Shown: positions 26,123 through 37,071 of the stretch, piece after piece
Layout of the letters: every line of letters starts with the position of its first letter
How positions within the stretch are numbered: the first letter of the stretch is position 1
Source: Enterobacteriaceae bacterium RIT693
Lineage (GTDB): Bacteria > Pseudomonadota > Gammaproteobacteria > Enterobacterales > Enterobacteriaceae
Length of the DNA: 64,000 nt
Assembly (NCBI GenBank): GCA_009668225.1
Contig: WJYK01000007.1
Coordinates: 154,794-218,793 of the forward strand
Direction: 5' to 3'
Made by a program: the position numbers and the translations under genes
Notes under the pieces: generated by a model
Told to the model about the DNA's origin: nothing
The model's input: the letters and a program-made list of their open reading frames with translations, nothing else
Database searches by the model: none

Positions 26123-27106
26123 TTATTCAGCACCAACCGTCAGACGTGCAACCTGGTTAGTTCTGATAAAACGGCTCAGGTCCACAGTTTTACCCTGGTA
26201 TTGAACCTGTACTGCGGCCGGTGCACCAATTTTTAATTTATAAGGCGCTTTGCCCGCTAAATTCAGCTTACCGTCTTTGCGCTGGATGCCGCTAAACAGT
26301 TTTTTCCCGGCGGCGTCCGTGACTTCCAGCCAGCAGTCGGCAGTAAAGTTCATAACCAGGCCTTCAGCATCCTGCGCAGGCGCGGTGGTGCTGGCCTGGT
26401 CGGTTGGCAGCTGGCCAGCCGTTGGAGCCGGAGCAGTTTGTACAGTTTCGATTGGCGCCTGGCTTGGGGAAACAACCGCAGACTGCTGGGCATTATCACC
26501 CGGTGCAGTTTGCTGTGCCGTCGCAGCTGGAGCCGCGCTGTCAGAAGCCAAAGGCTGAGTCGTAGAAGGCGCCGGTGACGCATCAGCCGTTGCTGCTGAA
26601 TCACTACCGGTGTTCAGCGGCACGGACTGACCGCTGCTGGCAGAGAGATCGGTCGTAGACTGATCGGCCATGGTCGAAATTTCTTCCTGCTGCGCTTTGT
26701 GGTTTTGCCACCACCATGCGCCCGTCAGGCCAATCACCACAAACAGAATAAGCCAGGTAAAACTCATCAGCCAGCCGTCGCGCTTTTTACGGCGCTTGCC
26801 CAGGGAGAAGCTTTGCATTGGCTCAACTTTGGCAGCCTTGATAGGTGCCTGTTTGGCCATCATTGGCAACAGCTCTTCTTCAGGAATATGAACCAGTCGC
26901 GCATAGGAGCGGATATAGCCACGCAGGAATGTGGACGCCAAATCGGCTGGCGCCTTGTCGTCTTCGATGTCCCTGACGGTAGAAACCTTCAGGCACAGGC
27001 GTTCAGCCACCGCCTGTTGGCTGAGACCAAGTTGTTCACGGGCGTTGCGTAAACGCTCGCCCGTAGTTTGTGCTGCATTTGATTCGTTAGTGGCTTCAGT
27101 ATTCAT
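26123..27106 (-). CDS. rodZ: Cytoskeleton protein RodZ
   Basis: 327 residues. A cytoplasmic HTH_25 domain (about 15-75) contains [20 protein letters not shown] basic stretch KRRKKRDGW precedes a single transmembrane helix at about 112-132. Then comes a low-complexity Ser/Thr/Ala/Pro/Gln linker of about 110 residues and a C-terminal beta domain (DUF4115). RodZ links MreB to the elongation machinery and keeps rod shape. The linker differs most from E. coli, as usual. It is preceded by a 423-base gap after rlmN. Confidence 0.96.
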   Translation of the reverse strand: MNTEATNESNAAQTTGERLRNAREQLGLSQQAVAERLCLKVSTVRDIEDDKAPADLASTFLRGYIRSYARLVHIPEEELLPMMAKQAPIKAAKVEPMQSFSLGKRRKKRDGWLMSFTWLILFVVIGLTGAWWWQNHKAQQEEISTMADQSTTDLSASSGQSVPLNTGSDSAATADASPAPSTTQPLASDSAAPAATAQQTAPGDNAQQSAVVSPSQAPIETVQTAPAPTAGQLPTDQASTTAPAQDAEGLVMNFTADCWLEVTDAAGKKLFSGIQRKDGKLNLAGKAPYKLKIGAPAAVQVQYQGKTVDLSRFIRTNQVARLTVGAE

Positions 27107-27529
27107 TAGCTACAACTGCTGGTACTGTTCAAATTAAAGAATTTGGCACGAGTCCTGTACCGCAACGTCTCCGCTACGTCAGATTGACTCGCACCGCGAA
27201 ACAAATCTGATACCTGAAGGCTAACCCTCAGCAAAAATACCCGGTTTCTGCCGCGCAATTCACGCTCAGCGGGCGTTTTTCCGGGCTACCGGACCAGCCG
27301 GTTAGTTAACCATAGACACCCTTCGGCGGGCTGTCTGTTAACTTTACGAAATTGAAACAACTAAACTGTTGTTGTGCCGCTACATACTGCCTCAAAGCAG
27401 CCGGAAACGCACCGTAATTATTTGCAGAATAGTGTATTAGGACACGTTATTGACTGTTCATGCATTTTTGGCCGTTTTTTATACCGTGCAGAGCAGTCAT
27501 CCCCCCGCACGGTAACCGACTGTCTGCTA
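27107..27529. other. Intergenic region rlmN-rodZ (423 bases)
   Basis: No supported gene. It contains the 27305-27342 hairpin and AT-rich stretches near 27345-27480 that could carry the rodZ promoter. An open frame at 27374 on the plus strand runs into rlmN antisense and has no Shine-Dalgarno or family, so I do not accept it. Confidence 0.6.
27305..27342. other. Strong hairpin in the rodZ leader region
   Basis: Nested arms GTTAAC...GTTAAC (27305-27310 with 27337-27342) and AGACA...TGTCT (27314-27318 with 27332-27336) enclose CCC-TTCG-GCGGG with a UUCG-type tetraloop. On the minus strand it lies about 200 bases upstream of rodZ. It has no long T tract, so a leader structure, processing site or weak attenuator is more likely than a terminator. 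Confidence 0.4.
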
Positions 27530-28693
27530 TCAGACTGCCTTCACGGCAATAGCTTCACCCTGCATACGCTTACGCATAGTACGCTTAGTACGGTCGATAA
27601 CCTCACCCGCCAGCTGACCACATGCCGCGTCGATATCGTCGCCGCGAGTCTTACGCACAATGGTAGTAAAACCATAGCTCATCAGCACCTTGGAGAAGCG
27701 GTCAATGCGGCTGTTGGAACTACGGCCATAAGGCGCGCCCGGGAACGGGTTCCACGGGATCAGGTTGATTTTGCACGGCGTATCTTTCAGGCATTCTGCC
27801 AGCTGATGCGCATGCTCGGTGCCGTCATTAACGTGATCAAGCAGTACATATTCCACCGTAACGCGACCCTGGTTGGCGTTGGATTTCTCCAGGTAACGAC
27901 GAACCGCCGCAAGGAAGGTTTCGATGTTGTACTTCTTGTTGATAGGCATGATTTCATCGCGGATATCATCGGTCGGCGCGTGCAGAGAGATTGCCAGCGC
28001 GACGTCAATCATATCGCCAAGTTTATCCAGTGCCGGCACAACGCCAGAAGTAGAAAGCGTTACGCGACGTTTTGACAGGCCAAAACCGAAGTCATCCAGC
28101 ATGATTTCCATCGCTGGCACGACGTTGTTCAGGTTCAGCAGCGGTTCGCCCATACCCATCATCACCACGTTGGTGATAGGACGTACGCCGGTTTTCTTCT
28201 GCGCACCGATAATCTTCGCCGCACGCCAGACCTGGCCAATAATTTCAGATACACGCAGGTTACGGTTAAAGCCCTGCTGCGCGGTAGAACAGAATTTACA
28301 TTCCAGCGCACAGCCCACCTGCGAGGAGACGCACAGCGTGGCGCGGTCTTCTTCCGGGATATAGACAGTCTCTACCAGCTGGTCGGCTATCTTGATGGCC
28401 CATTTGATGGTGCCGTCGGCAGAGCGTTGCTCTTCAGCAACCTCCGGGGCGCGGATCTCAGCAATTTCTTTCAGCTTATTGCGCAGAACCTTGTTGATAT
28501 CCGTCATTTCGTCGAAGTCATCACTGCAGTAGTGATACATCCACTTCATGACCTGGTCGGCGCGGAACGGCTTCTCGCCGAGCTCGGCAAAAAACTCGCG
28601 CAGCTGCTGACGGTTGAGATCCAGCAGGTTAATTTTTTCGGCTTTATTGGAAACAACAACAGGTGACGTTTCAGGCGTGTTCATATCAGACAT
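27530..28693 (-). CDS. rlmN: Dual-specificity 23S rRNA/tRNA adenine-C2 methyltransferase RlmN
   Basis: 387 residues (E. coli 384). The radical-SAM cluster motif [12 protein letters not shown] lies near residues 128-139, and the GMGEPLLN loop follows. The C-terminal catalytic cysteine is in [12 protein letters not shown]. It makes m2A2503 in 23S rRNA and m2A37 in some tRNAs, affecting decoding accuracy. The N-terminus is family-variable, so the start could also be the ATG nine bases inside. It is the first gene of the run leading to rodZ-ispG-hisS. Confidence 0.97.
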   Translation of the reverse strand: MSDMNTPETSPVVVSNKAEKINLLDLNRQQLREFFAELGEKPFRADQVMKWMYHYCSDDFDEMTDINKVLRNKLKEIAEIRAPEVAEEQRSADGTIKWAIKIADQLVETVYIPEEDRATLCVSSQVGCALECKFCSTAQQGFNRNLRVSEIIGQVWRAAKIIGAQKKTGVRPITNVVMMGMGEPLLNLNNVVPAMEIMLDDFGFGLSKRRVTLSTSGVVPALDKLGDMIDVALAISLHAPTDDIRDEIMPINKKYNIETFLAAVRRYLEKSNANQGRVTVEYVLLDHVNDGTEHAHQLAECLKDTPCKINLIPWNPFPGAPYGRSSNSRIDRFSKVLMSYGFTTIVRKTRGDDIDAACGQLAGEVIDRTKRTMRKRMQGEAIAVKAV

Positions 28694-28749
28694 AATGTTT
28701 TCCGGCCTCGTTGTTACACGTTATGGCCCCTGGAGGGTTAGAAAGAGAA

Positions 28750-28780
28750 ACGCCCCGGTGAGCTGGCTCGTCCGGGGCGT
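28750..28780 (-). terminator. Probable ndk terminator
   Basis: A 9-bp GC-rich stem ACGCCCCGG / CCGGGGCGT is followed on the minus strand by TTTCTCTTTCT. It lies about 145 bases after the ndk stop and just before rlmN. Confidence 0.65.
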
Positions 28781-28925
28781 CGCATTGTACAAATTCTAGG
28801 GCAGAGATGCCACGACTGAAAGCGGACAACGATTAAAAAATGTCACGTCAGCTTTAATGTCGGAAATATCCAGAATCATTTGAGTTGCAGCTAACACTCC
28901 TGCGGCTCAAAGGATGACGGATATT

Positions 28926-29357
28926 TTAGCGCGTGCGTGGGCACACTTCCCCTTCGCCGAAGAAGTAGGCGATTTCGCGAGCCGCGGATTCAACGGAGTC
29001 AGAACCGTGGGTACCGTTCTCGGTGAAACTGTCAGCGTAGTCTGCGCGCAGAGTGCCAGCCAGAGCGTTAGCCGGGTTAGTTGCACCCAGCAGGTCACGG
29101 TGACGCTGTACCGCGTTTTCGCTTTCCAGTACGGAAACCACGATTGGGCCGGAGGTCATGAACTCAACCAGACCGTCGAAGAAAGGCTTACCGTCGTGCT
29201 CAGCATAGAAACCACGAGCCTGCTCAACGGTCAGGTGCAGCATTTTTGCACCAACGATTTTAAACCCTGCAGATTCAAAACGAGCATAAATGTTACCAAT
29301 AACGTTTTTTGCCACCGCGTTTGGTTTGATGATGGAAAAAGTACGTTCAATAGCCAT
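28926..29357 (-). CDS. ndk: Nucleoside diphosphate kinase
   Basis: 143 residues, the same length as E. coli Ndk. The phosphorylated His117 lies in the family signature NGTHGSDS, and the N-terminus [18 protein letters not shown] is canonical. It transfers the gamma-phosphate between nucleotides, keeping NTP and dNTP pools balanced. It appears to be a separate transcription unit between pbpC and rlmN, with a 168-base AT-rich upstream gap. Confidence 0.98.
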   Translation of the reverse strand: MAIERTFSIIKPNAVAKNVIGNIYARFESAGFKIVGAKMLHLTVEQARGFYAEHDGKPFFDGLVEFMTSGPIVVSVLESENAVQRHRDLLGATNPANALAGTLRADYADSFTENGTHGSDSVESAAREIAYFFGEGEVCPRTR

Positions 29358-29525
29358 GATTACCTCTGTAGATGTTCTGTGTGTCCGGGAAACCCGGTTA
29401 TGAAATTGGCGCAGATTATAAAGAGCAAGTTAGTCATTGCCTATGGATGTAGATAACATTTTTTTAAAATAAGATTAGTTTTGGCAACACAACCGGTGCA
29501 ATGCATAAAATTTCACGTTTTGCCG

Positions 29526-31853
29526 TCACTTCAGGGTGAAGTTCACGCTGGCGACCTGCCCGGATTCATCCATGACCAATACCTGATATTCCCCCGGCTT
29601 ATTAAGCGTTAACACCAATCCCGCACCACCGGCCTCTTCGTTCTCACCGTTCACAAACCACCAACGTTGCCCCTGCCCGCCCTGGCTGGAAAGCCGCAGC
29701 GGGAGCTGCATTTGCCCCGGTAAGCGTTTCAAAATCGTACCGTTGCGTACTCCCAGCAGCAATAGAGGCGTTGTGCTCTCTTTCTGTAAAGGTGGGCAGG
29801 TTGCAGAAGGCGCGGGAAGACGCTCCGCCCGGCGTTCAGCCGATGGCAACCAGGGTTCAAGGGGCAGCGGCCAGAGTGCGACAGTCTGCTGACGCGCATC
29901 CGGGCAATCCGGCGCAACTCGCTTACCCTGCTCATCAACCCAAATAATCTGACGCGTTCCTTGCACCCCCTCCTGCCCCGGAGCCAGCAACGTTGGCGGC
30001 TGGGCATCATCCAGAAGCCAGGTTGTAAGACGCCGCCGGCAGTTCCCGTCGCCCACGGGCAATGCCTGCCCGCCGGGCCAACAGATTTCGCCGGAGCTAA
30101 CGGTGGCAGGGCGAGGATCGGTCGGCAAATGCAGCTGCTGCACGCGTGAATTAGCCTGCAGCAAATTGTTCACCTGATTAAGCAGCGGTACGGCACTCCC
30201 TAACCCAAACTGCCCAGCCACCGGCGTGCTGTCCGGCCTGCCTGTCCAGATGCCAATCAGGTAGCGCGAGTTGATGCCGATGGCCCAGGCGTCACGATAG
30301 CCGTAGCTGGTCCCCGTTTTCCATGCCAGAGGGACAACTGGCGGTAAAGAGGGATCCGGCTGAGGCTGGGCTTCACCGGCAAGAATACGGCGAATAATCC
30401 ACGCCGCCCCCGGCGACATCAACGGGCGCTCCCGTAGCGCATCATTCGCCAATACTCGCAGCTGTGCGGCTTTGCCATGACGGGCAAACGCGCTGTAGGC
30501 CGCAACTATCTGGTCCAGCCTTGCACCGCCGCCGCCAAGAATAAGCGACAGATTCGGCTCACTGCCCTGAGGGAAGCGAAGGTTAAGCCCCACGTTGCCC
30601 ATCTGCCCGGCAAAACGCTTCGGTCCGTAGGCCTCGAGCACCTGAACAGCGGGCAGGTTCAGCGAACGCACCAGCGCATCGCTCATGCTGACCGGCCCGT
30701 GAAAACCCGTATCAAAGTTTCCCGGGCGATAGTCGCCGAACCGACGCGGCACATCTTGCAGCAAAGAAGCCGGGTGGATCAGCCCTTCGTCCAGCGCCAT
30801 GCCGTAAACAAAAGGCTTTAGCACCGAGCCGGGTGAACGGATTGCGGTGACCATATCAACATGCCCAAATCGGCCGTCATCGTTGATATCGGCTGAGCCG
30901 ACCCAGGCGCGAACCTGCATCGTGGTGTGGTCAACCACCAGCATCGCAAGAGAAGAACGGGGCGGTAAACGTGATTTCCACCCCAGCCCAAGTTCTTCCA
31001 TTTGCCGCTGCAGAGGAGCGCTCAACGTGGTAGAGATCAGCGTATCTTTGGTGCGCGATGCCAGATGGCGAGACAGCAGCGGAGCCAGCTGTGGCATCTG
31101 CCTTGGGGCCAGCCAGACGGGCTCCTGTAGAGACTCTTGTACCTGCCTCTGCGACCACACGCTCTGCTCAGCCATACGTCGGAGTACCTTATCCCGCGCC
31201 TGCTGGGCGCGTTCAGGCCAGCGATCGGGACGAAGGCGGCTTGGTGCCTGAGGCAGCACTGCAAGCAGCGCAGCTTCTGAATAACTTAGCTGTTCAGGGG
31301 CTTTCCCGAGATAGGCCCAGCTTGCCGCACCGATTCCCTGTAACGTACCGCCAAAGGGGGCGCGGTTGAGGTACAGCGTCAGGATCTCCGTTTTAGAAAG
31401 ATGCCATTCGAGCTGGAAGGCGCGCCAGACCTGGCGAACTTTACCGCCGAGAGTACGAGGGTGCGGATCCAGCAGGCGCGCAACCTGCATCGTCAACGTG
31501 CTGCCCCCGGAGATCACTTCTCCATGACGCAGATCCTGCCAGGCCGCACGCAAAATCGATAAAGGATTTACGCCGGGATGATCCCAAAACCAGCGATCCT
31601 CATAGCCGATAAGCGCCTCAAGGTAACGAGGAGAAACCTGATTCAGCGCCACCGGGTAACGCCAGATCCCTTCCGCATCCGCAAAACGCCAGAGAGGCGT
31701 ACCGTCTTCAGCGACCACTACGCGAGCCGGGTTGACCTCATAGAGCGGCAAAGGCCAGAGCTTATCCGCCAGCCAGATGAGAGAGGCAACCAGCAGCGGC
31801 ACGATCAACCAGAGATAGCGCCGCCGCCAGCGTAGCCTTGATCCGTTAAGCAT
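29526..31853 (-). CDS. pbpC: Penicillin-binding protein 1C
   Basis: 775 residues (E. coli about 770). A signal anchor lies at about 13-30. The GT51 transglycosylase motifs are YEDRWFWDHPGVNP and GGSTLTMQVARLL. The transpeptidase domain has SPGSVLKPF (nucleophile Ser, SxxK) and KTGTS, and the C-terminus is a PBP1C-type BiPBP_C domain. It polymerises glycan on the periplasmic face; its transpeptidase role is uncertain in E. coli. It follows yfhM with an 11-base gap, a conserved pairing of a cell-wall repair enzyme with a bacterial alpha-2-macroglobulin. Confidence 0.96.
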   Translation of the reverse strand: MLNGSRLRWRRRYLWLIVPLLVASLIWLADKLWPLPLYEVNPARVVVAEDGTPLWRFADAEGIWRYPVALNQVSPRYLEALIGYEDRWFWDHPGVNPLSILRAAWQDLRHGEVISGGSTLTMQVARLLDPHPRTLGGKVRQVWRAFQLEWHLSKTEILTLYLNRAPFGGTLQGIGAASWAYLGKAPEQLSYSEAALLAVLPQAPSRLRPDRWPERAQQARDKVLRRMAEQSVWSQRQVQESLQEPVWLAPRQMPQLAPLLSRHLASRTKDTLISTTLSAPLQRQMEELGLGWKSRLPPRSSLAMLVVDHTTMQVRAWVGSADINDDGRFGHVDMVTAIRSPGSVLKPFVYGMALDEGLIHPASLLQDVPRRFGDYRPGNFDTGFHGPVSMSDALVRSLNLPAVQVLEAYGPKRFAGQMGNVGLNLRFPQGSEPNLSLILGGGGARLDQIVAAYSAFARHGKAAQLRVLANDALRERPLMSPGAAWIIRRILAGEAQPQPDPSLPPVVPLAWKTGTSYGYRDAWAIGINSRYLIGIWTGRPDSTPVAGQFGLGSAVPLLNQVNNLLQANSRVQQLHLPTDPRPATVSSGEICWPGGQALPVGDGNCRRRLTTWLLDDAQPPTLLAPGQEGVQGTRQIIWVDEQGKRVAPDCPDARQQTVALWPLPLEPWLPSAERRAERLPAPSATCPPLQKESTTPLLLLGVRNGTILKRLPGQMQLPLRLSSQGGQGQRWWFVNGENEEAGGAGLVLTLNKPGEYQVLVMDESGQVASVNFTLK

Positions 31854-31864
31854 CGACGTTCAGC

Positions 31865-34800
31865 TTACGGCACAACGGTCAACGTGCCGGTACTGTTACC
31901 GGTTGCCCGCCACTGCGGGACGTACATTGATTCCACCTGCGGGACAGGCACGGTGTAGCTTCCCGGCGTGACCGCTCGAGCCAGATAGATAAGGGTTGCA
32001 TGCTGGCCCTCGTTCAGCGGCAGCGCGGCCACAAAGCGGTCATCCCTGAACTCCATATGCTGGATGTCCTGCTGCTGCATTTGGTTCAACAACGTCTGTA
32101 CTCCGCTCGCGCTGTCGCTCAGGCTGGCGCTGCTGTTCGCCAGATTCTGGTTTTCCAGCTCCAGCCCGGCAGGCAGTAAATCAACCACTAATGCATCCGG
32201 GACGTTTTTATCGGCCCAGACATCCAGCCACACCATCACTAACTCACCGCTTTTCAGCGAAGAAAGCGATCTGGAGTTGCCCTTCGCATCAAGGAAGTGA
32301 CGTTCAATATGTAGCACGTTGCTATAGGCTGCCGGTGCCTGCTGCGTGTAACCCGCGCTGTCGAGGCGTAAATAGAGGCTGGACATCCCGGTGTTGGTCA
32401 CCTGCAGGCCAGAAAGCTGCTGCGCGGTTAGATTACGGGTGACCGCCTGGCTGGACGCCAGCGGCTCTGCACCCAACGATGTCTGTGCCTGCCAGTCGCC
32501 TTTCACGTTTTGCAGGCCGTGGCCGGCAATGAACAACGCGTTTGTTTCCTGAGTGGATAACCAACGCTGGCTCCAGGCCATGTCCGACAGCCCAAGCAGC
32601 AGCTGATTCTGGCTGTCCGGCAGCAGCGTGTTCTCTTCCAGCAGGCTCAGCATCATCGCTTTATCCCGCAGCTCGCTGCCGTAATCCGCCATCCAGATCT
32701 GTTTATCTCTGCGCTGAGTTTTCAGCCCCAAAGCAATCGCCTGCTGGCTGCGTGGCTCATCGCCCATAAGCTTCAGGGCAATCCCCAACTGCACCAGCGG
32801 TAGCCCGGCGCGAGCCTGTTCATGACGCTGCCAAAGTTCTCGCAGTGCCCCAAGCGGCGCTTTTTGTTGACGAGCAAGTACCAGCCCGGCATAGGCCTGA
32901 ACCGCAAAGCGGCTGGCCGGAGCATCGTCGCTGTAGCGCAGGGCTATCATGCCCGGATCCTGCAAATAGCGCAGCAGGCGCTGATTAGCCTTGCCGAGCG
33001 CATCGCCGTTAACGCCGTAGCCCTGCTCGCTGGCCCGAACCAGGAAGTCTGTGACATAGGCCGTCAGCCAGTATTCTTCCGGCCCTGATTTATCCCACAG
33101 CCCGAAGCCGCCATTGTCGCTTTGCATTTCCTGCAGGCGGGCAATGCCCACATCAATGGCAGCGCGACGCTGAGAATCGGTTATTCCTTTGATACCCAAC
33201 GCATTCAGTTCAGCTTCGTTGGTGTACAGCGACGGGAACAGGCCGCTGGTCGTCTGCTCCAGGCAGCCGTACGGGTAGGCTTTTAGCTCGCGAATGTAGC
33301 GCGCAAGGTTCAGAGGCGGGCGCCCGCTCAGCAGCAGCTGACCTTCCAGCGTCGAAGCAGCAATCCCTGACAGATGCGCAGGTGGAAGCGTCCAGACTTC
33401 GCCCGGTTTAACCACCGCGCCACTGTTCACCGTCTGCGCAGGAAACGCAGGACGAACGCCGATTTTCCATTGTTTATCCGGGGTCGCCAGCGTCTCGCCC
33501 GGCAGAGCAAGTCCGTTAATCACGGCTTTGATTTCGCCGTCACCAAAACCTTCCAGCGCACGCACGGGGATAAACAGCGTGCCGCGAGCACCGGGAGCCA
33601 ACTTCACGTCCATCGTCGACTCTCCGTTTAGCGCTAACAGCCCCTGAGCGCTGAGCGCCACGCTAAGCTGCTGAGGCCTGTCCGTCAGGTTGGTGAGATC
33701 CAGCGCCAGGCGGCTGGTATCTCCCCCGGCCATAAATCTCGGCGCAGCCAGCTCGCTGACCAGCGGCGCGGCCACAGTCACTTTTTCTTCGCTATTACCG
33801 AAGCGATCGTCGGTCCAGGCCTGCGCCATAACCCGCAGTTCACCGTTGAAATCACCAATTGGCAGCGTCACCGTTCCTTCACCGTTTTCATCTAACGCTA
33901 CGGGCTGAGCCTGTTGCGCGATGATAGTCACGTGGTTTACCGGCTTTTTACCGCCGCGGCTTAGCTCATCACCTTCATCTCCGTCACCGCCGAAGCGCAG
34001 CGCAGCCAGCCGCCCTTCTCCCTCAATCACCTGGCCGTAAATGTCGTAGATGTCAGCGCCATAGCGCTTGCGCCCAAAGAAGGCATCCCACGGATCCGGC
34101 GTTTTGTAATCGGTGATGTTAAGCACGCCGCTGTCCACAGCGGACAGCAGCACGTTGATCTGCTTCGGCACTTCGCCATTTTTCACGCTGGCCTTCACCT
34201 TAACCGTCAGGTCCTGGTTAGGGCGCATTTTGGCTGGATTTTGCAACGTAAGATCGAGGCGGCGACTCTCGTCTCCTAGCGGCAGATGAAGGATCCCAAC
34301 CGCACGTTTAGGGGTAGCGGAACGCGTTTTATCTCCAGGACGAATAACCACGGTACTCAGATAAATATCGTGTCGCTGCCAGTTTTTATCCACCGGAATA
34401 GCGAGATCCATACCGCTTGCAGGCACATCAATCTCTTTCCACCACAGCGGCCCATCGCTGGACTCCACCAGCGCATAACCTTTACCCGCTGCAGGTGCGG
34501 CAATATGCAGATTGATGGTATCGCCCGCTTTATAGGATGGCTTGTCTATTTTCAGCGTCACCCGGTCCGGGCGCACTGCACCGGTGCCATCGCTGTTATC
34601 CTGCCAGCTATAACCGGCCCAGAAGCGCAGGCTGCTGACGAGATTATTTTCTGGATCGCGAACTTCCAGGCGGTAGGAACCCCATTCCACCGGGAAGGCC
34701 ACTTTGCCCGTTTCCCCTGCGGTAAGGGTTAGCTTCTGCTCGGCTTCCACCAGATCTTTTTGGTCATACTGAGACTGCCAACCTTCATTTTCTTCCCAAC

Positions 34801-36832
34801 TCCAGTAATAGTCCCGCCGCTCGCGTATCAGGCGCACGTCCAGGTCACTCACCGCCAGCCTTTCCCCTTTCGCATCGGCATAGACGATGTCAAAGCCCGC
34901 GCTGCTGTCTTCATCAACGATCGGCTGCGTGCGGGTAGTGTCGGTCCGGTAGTCATAGACCTCTTTACTGGCAAATTGAGGACGGATCCCCGGCAACGCC
35001 TGGGCGGGCCAGATGGCCTGCTCTACCCGGCGAGTCACCGGGCGGCCGCCGGACTCCAGCAGGCTGGCCTGCAAAATCAGGCGCAGCGGAGAATGCACGT
35101 CTCCCCACTGGCTTTCCGCGCTGACGGTGGTGTGCCCCTGCTCATCAAGCGTTAATTCAACGGCGTCCAGGCTACGAGCGAGGTTTTGCTCATTGATATC
35201 GCCAAACTGGAAGCCCGGAAGCTGGGCTACAGCCTCACGTAGAGGACGCAGGAAAAGCTGCCCCTGCAAACTATTCCCCGCGGCAGGCGCCCCGTAGAGG
35301 TAGCGCCCGGCAACGTCAAAGTTGACGGTATCCTCTGGGGCTATCGGCGCACTTTGCGCCGTCAGATTCAGCGCCATACGCTCCGGCATAAAGTCTTCAA
35401 CTTTAAATGTCCAGCTGCGAGGCTGGTTATCCCCGGTGTTAACCCGCATTTGCCAGTTACCGGTCGCCGCGCTGTCGCTCAGAGGCCAGGTAAATTGATA
35501 AATCCCGTTGGCCGACTGCCAGACCTCGGTGCGGGCAACCTGACCGTCCGGTTTCACTACCTCAAGCTTCACCGGCTGCGGCGGCAGCGGTTTACCGTCT
35601 CCGTCCCTCAGCAGGGCATTAACGATGACCGACTCTCCCGGGCGATAGAGATCTCTTGGGCCAAACATAAAGAACTGTTTGCTGTAGCCTTGTTCACCGG
35701 CAATATCAAACTCGGCCAGGTCCAGCGCCGGGCGGCTGAGATCCAGCAGCGTTGTCTGTTCACCATTGCGCGCCAGAAGTAACGTGCCTTTGTTCAGCTT
35801 TTCAAGCGTGGCATGCCCGTCGCCGTCGCTTTTACCTTGCCCTACCGTCTGCCCTTTTTCGTTCAGCAGCACAATTTCAACGCCCGACTGTGCGGCACCG
35901 TTTTCCAGGCTCTGGGTAAAGACGTCCAGCCTGTCGTGATATTTGTGCACCGAAATACCCACATCGCTCAGCGTGAAGAGCGTTGCGGCATTGCTGTAGG
36001 CGTAATGACCCGCCTGATTCATGATCGCCAGATAAACGCCGGGCTGCTGCAGGGGCTTGATATCGCCCAGCGGCAACATCAGCTTCTCGCGGGTGTTGCG
36101 GGCAGGATTAAGGTCAAAACGGCCGGTGTAAACCAGATCGGCCAGTTTCAGAAGATTGTCGGACTCCCAGTTAGAGACCGAGTTGCGATACTGCCATTGG
36201 CTGACAAACGCGCTGAGCGAGCTGTCCTTAATGCGGTAGAAGTTGACGTCAATTTTATCGACGTTAAGCGCCATAACAGGCAAACCCGCAATCACTTTGG
36301 TCGGCAGTAACGAGCCTTTGCTGGCAAAGCCTACGCTCGGCTGCACGTCACGCGTGGCGATCTGTTTTTCGAAGCTGGCGTCCAGCGTCGCTTTATTCAG
36401 TGCAAGCAGGCCACTTTCTACGGTCACGATCAGCGTGCGTTTTGGCTCCAGGTGGCGCAGGCGTAGCTCTTTCAGGTCGCGGGAAAGCTCCCAGGCACCG
36501 TCCACCTTACCGCTGGTTTTATCCACCAGATGGGCGACTTTATTGAAGTCCTGATTGGGATCGAGCGGAATGGAAAACGTCAGCACTAACGTGCTGGCAC
36601 CGTCCAGCTGAACTTCGGAGGCATCAAGCAGTTTCAGCGGCTTCCCTGCGGACTGCTGCGCCAGTTTTTCTAGCTGGGCGGCATCCGGTTTAGTTTCAGC
36701 TTTGCTGCTTTGTTCCGCCGCAGCAGAGGCGGTGGGCTGAACGGTTTGCTGATTGTTTTTATCGTCACAGCCCGAAAGCGCCAGCAGGCCGCAAACCAGC
36801 GCGGCGAGGCTCGTCAAACGTAGTGCATTCAT
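31865..36832 (-). CDS. yfhM: Bacterial alpha-2-macroglobulin, lipoprotein
   Basis: 1655 residues from MNALRLTSL at 36832. Lipobox LALSGC has acylated Cys22 followed by Asp-Asp, an inner-membrane retention signal, so it should face the periplasm from the inner membrane. Multiple MG domains precede the thioester motif YGCLEQTTS (about residue 1190), which is intact, so the protein should trap proteases covalently. It is transcribed ahead of pbpC. In E. coli the pair is thought to protect against host or rival proteases when the outer membrane is breached. Confidence 0.96.
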   Translation of the reverse strand: MNALRLTSLAALVCGLLALSGCDDKNNQQTVQPTASAAAEQSSKAETKPDAAQLEKLAQQSAGKPLKLLDASEVQLDGASTLVLTFSIPLDPNQDFNKVAHLVDKTSGKVDGAWELSRDLKELRLRHLEPKRTLIVTVESGLLALNKATLDASFEKQIATRDVQPSVGFASKGSLLPTKVIAGLPVMALNVDKIDVNFYRIKDSSLSAFVSQWQYRNSVSNWESDNLLKLADLVYTGRFDLNPARNTREKLMLPLGDIKPLQQPGVYLAIMNQAGHYAYSNAATLFTLSDVGISVHKYHDRLDVFTQSLENGAAQSGVEIVLLNEKGQTVGQGKSDGDGHATLEKLNKGTLLLARNGEQTTLLDLSRPALDLAEFDIAGEQGYSKQFFMFGPRDLYRPGESVIVNALLRDGDGKPLPPQPVKLEVVKPDGQVARTEVWQSANGIYQFTWPLSDSAATGNWQMRVNTGDNQPRSWTFKVEDFMPERMALNLTAQSAPIAPEDTVNFDVAGRYLYGAPAAGNSLQGQLFLRPLREAVAQLPGFQFGDINEQNLARSLDAVELTLDEQGHTTVSAESQWGDVHSPLRLILQASLLESGGRPVTRRVEQAIWPAQALPGIRPQFASKEVYDYRTDTTRTQPIVDEDSSAGFDIVYADAKGERLAVSDLDVRLIRERRDYYWSWEENEGWQSQYDQKDLVEAEQKLTLTAGETGKVAFPVEWGSYRLEVRDPENNLVSSLRFWAGYSWQDNSDGTGAVRPDRVTLKIDKPSYKAGDTINLHIAAPAAGKGYALVESSDGPLWWKEIDVPASGMDLAIPVDKNWQRHDIYLSTVVIRPGDKTRSATPKRAVGILHLPLGDESRRLDLTLQNPAKMRPNQDLTVKVKASVKNGEVPKQINVLLSAVDSGVLNITDYKTPDPWDAFFGRKRYGADIYDIYGQVIEGEGRLAALRFGGDGDEGDELSRGGKKPVNHVTIIAQQAQPVALDENGEGTVTLPIGDFNGELRVMAQAWTDDRFGNSEEKVTVAAPLVSELAAPRFMAGGDTSRLALDLTNLTDRPQQLSVALSAQGLLALNGESTMDVKLAPGARGTLFIPVRALEGFGDGEIKAVINGLALPGETLATPDKQWKIGVRPAFPAQTVNSGAVVKPGEVWTLPPAHLSGIAASTLEGQLLLSGRPPLNLARYIRELKAYPYGCLEQTTSGLFPSLYTNEAELNALGIKGITDSQRRAAIDVGIARLQEMQSDNGGFGLWDKSGPEEYWLTAYVTDFLVRASEQGYGVNGDALGKANQRLLRYLQDPGMIALRYSDDAPASRFAVQAYAGLVLARQQKAPLGALRELWQRHEQARAGLPLVQLGIALKLMGDEPRSQQAIALGLKTQRRDKQIWMADYGSELRDKAMMLSLLEENTLLPDSQNQLLLGLSDMAWSQRWLSTQETNALFIAGHGLQNVKGDWQAQTSLGAEPLASSQAVTRNLTAQQLSGLQVTNTGMSSLYLRLDSAGYTQQAPAAYSNVLHIERHFLDAKGNSRSLSSLKSGELVMVWLDVWADKNVPDALVVDLLPAGLELENQNLANSSASLSDSASGVQTLLNQMQQQDIQHMEFRDDRFVAALPLNEGQHATLIYLARAVTPGSYTVPVPQVESMYVPQWRATGNSTGTLTVVP

Positions 36833-37071
36833 TCTTTCATCCCTGGCCAATAAGGGCCGCTAAACATTACGTAGAGCAAGTATTATGCGGATTAGCCAGA
36901 AAAGCGAAAGTAGGAATCCTCTGCCTTGCGAGATGTCTCGCAGGCAACGGTAAATTAGCGACTGCATTCAATAAGTTTTACGAAGTACCTCGCGGTGTCA
37001 GGCAAGGCCGCTTGCCGGGTTATAGAAAAACACCGACAATCCATTTTTCTTTGATGAACCGGAGGCTCACT

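Noticed and set aside
36833..37071. Possible RyfA-like small RNA near sseA
   Set aside because: In E. coli I recall ryfA next to sseA, between sseA and sseB. Here that gap is only 52 bases and is filled by a terminator; the 239-base gap upstream of sseA shows no convincing structure or terminator.
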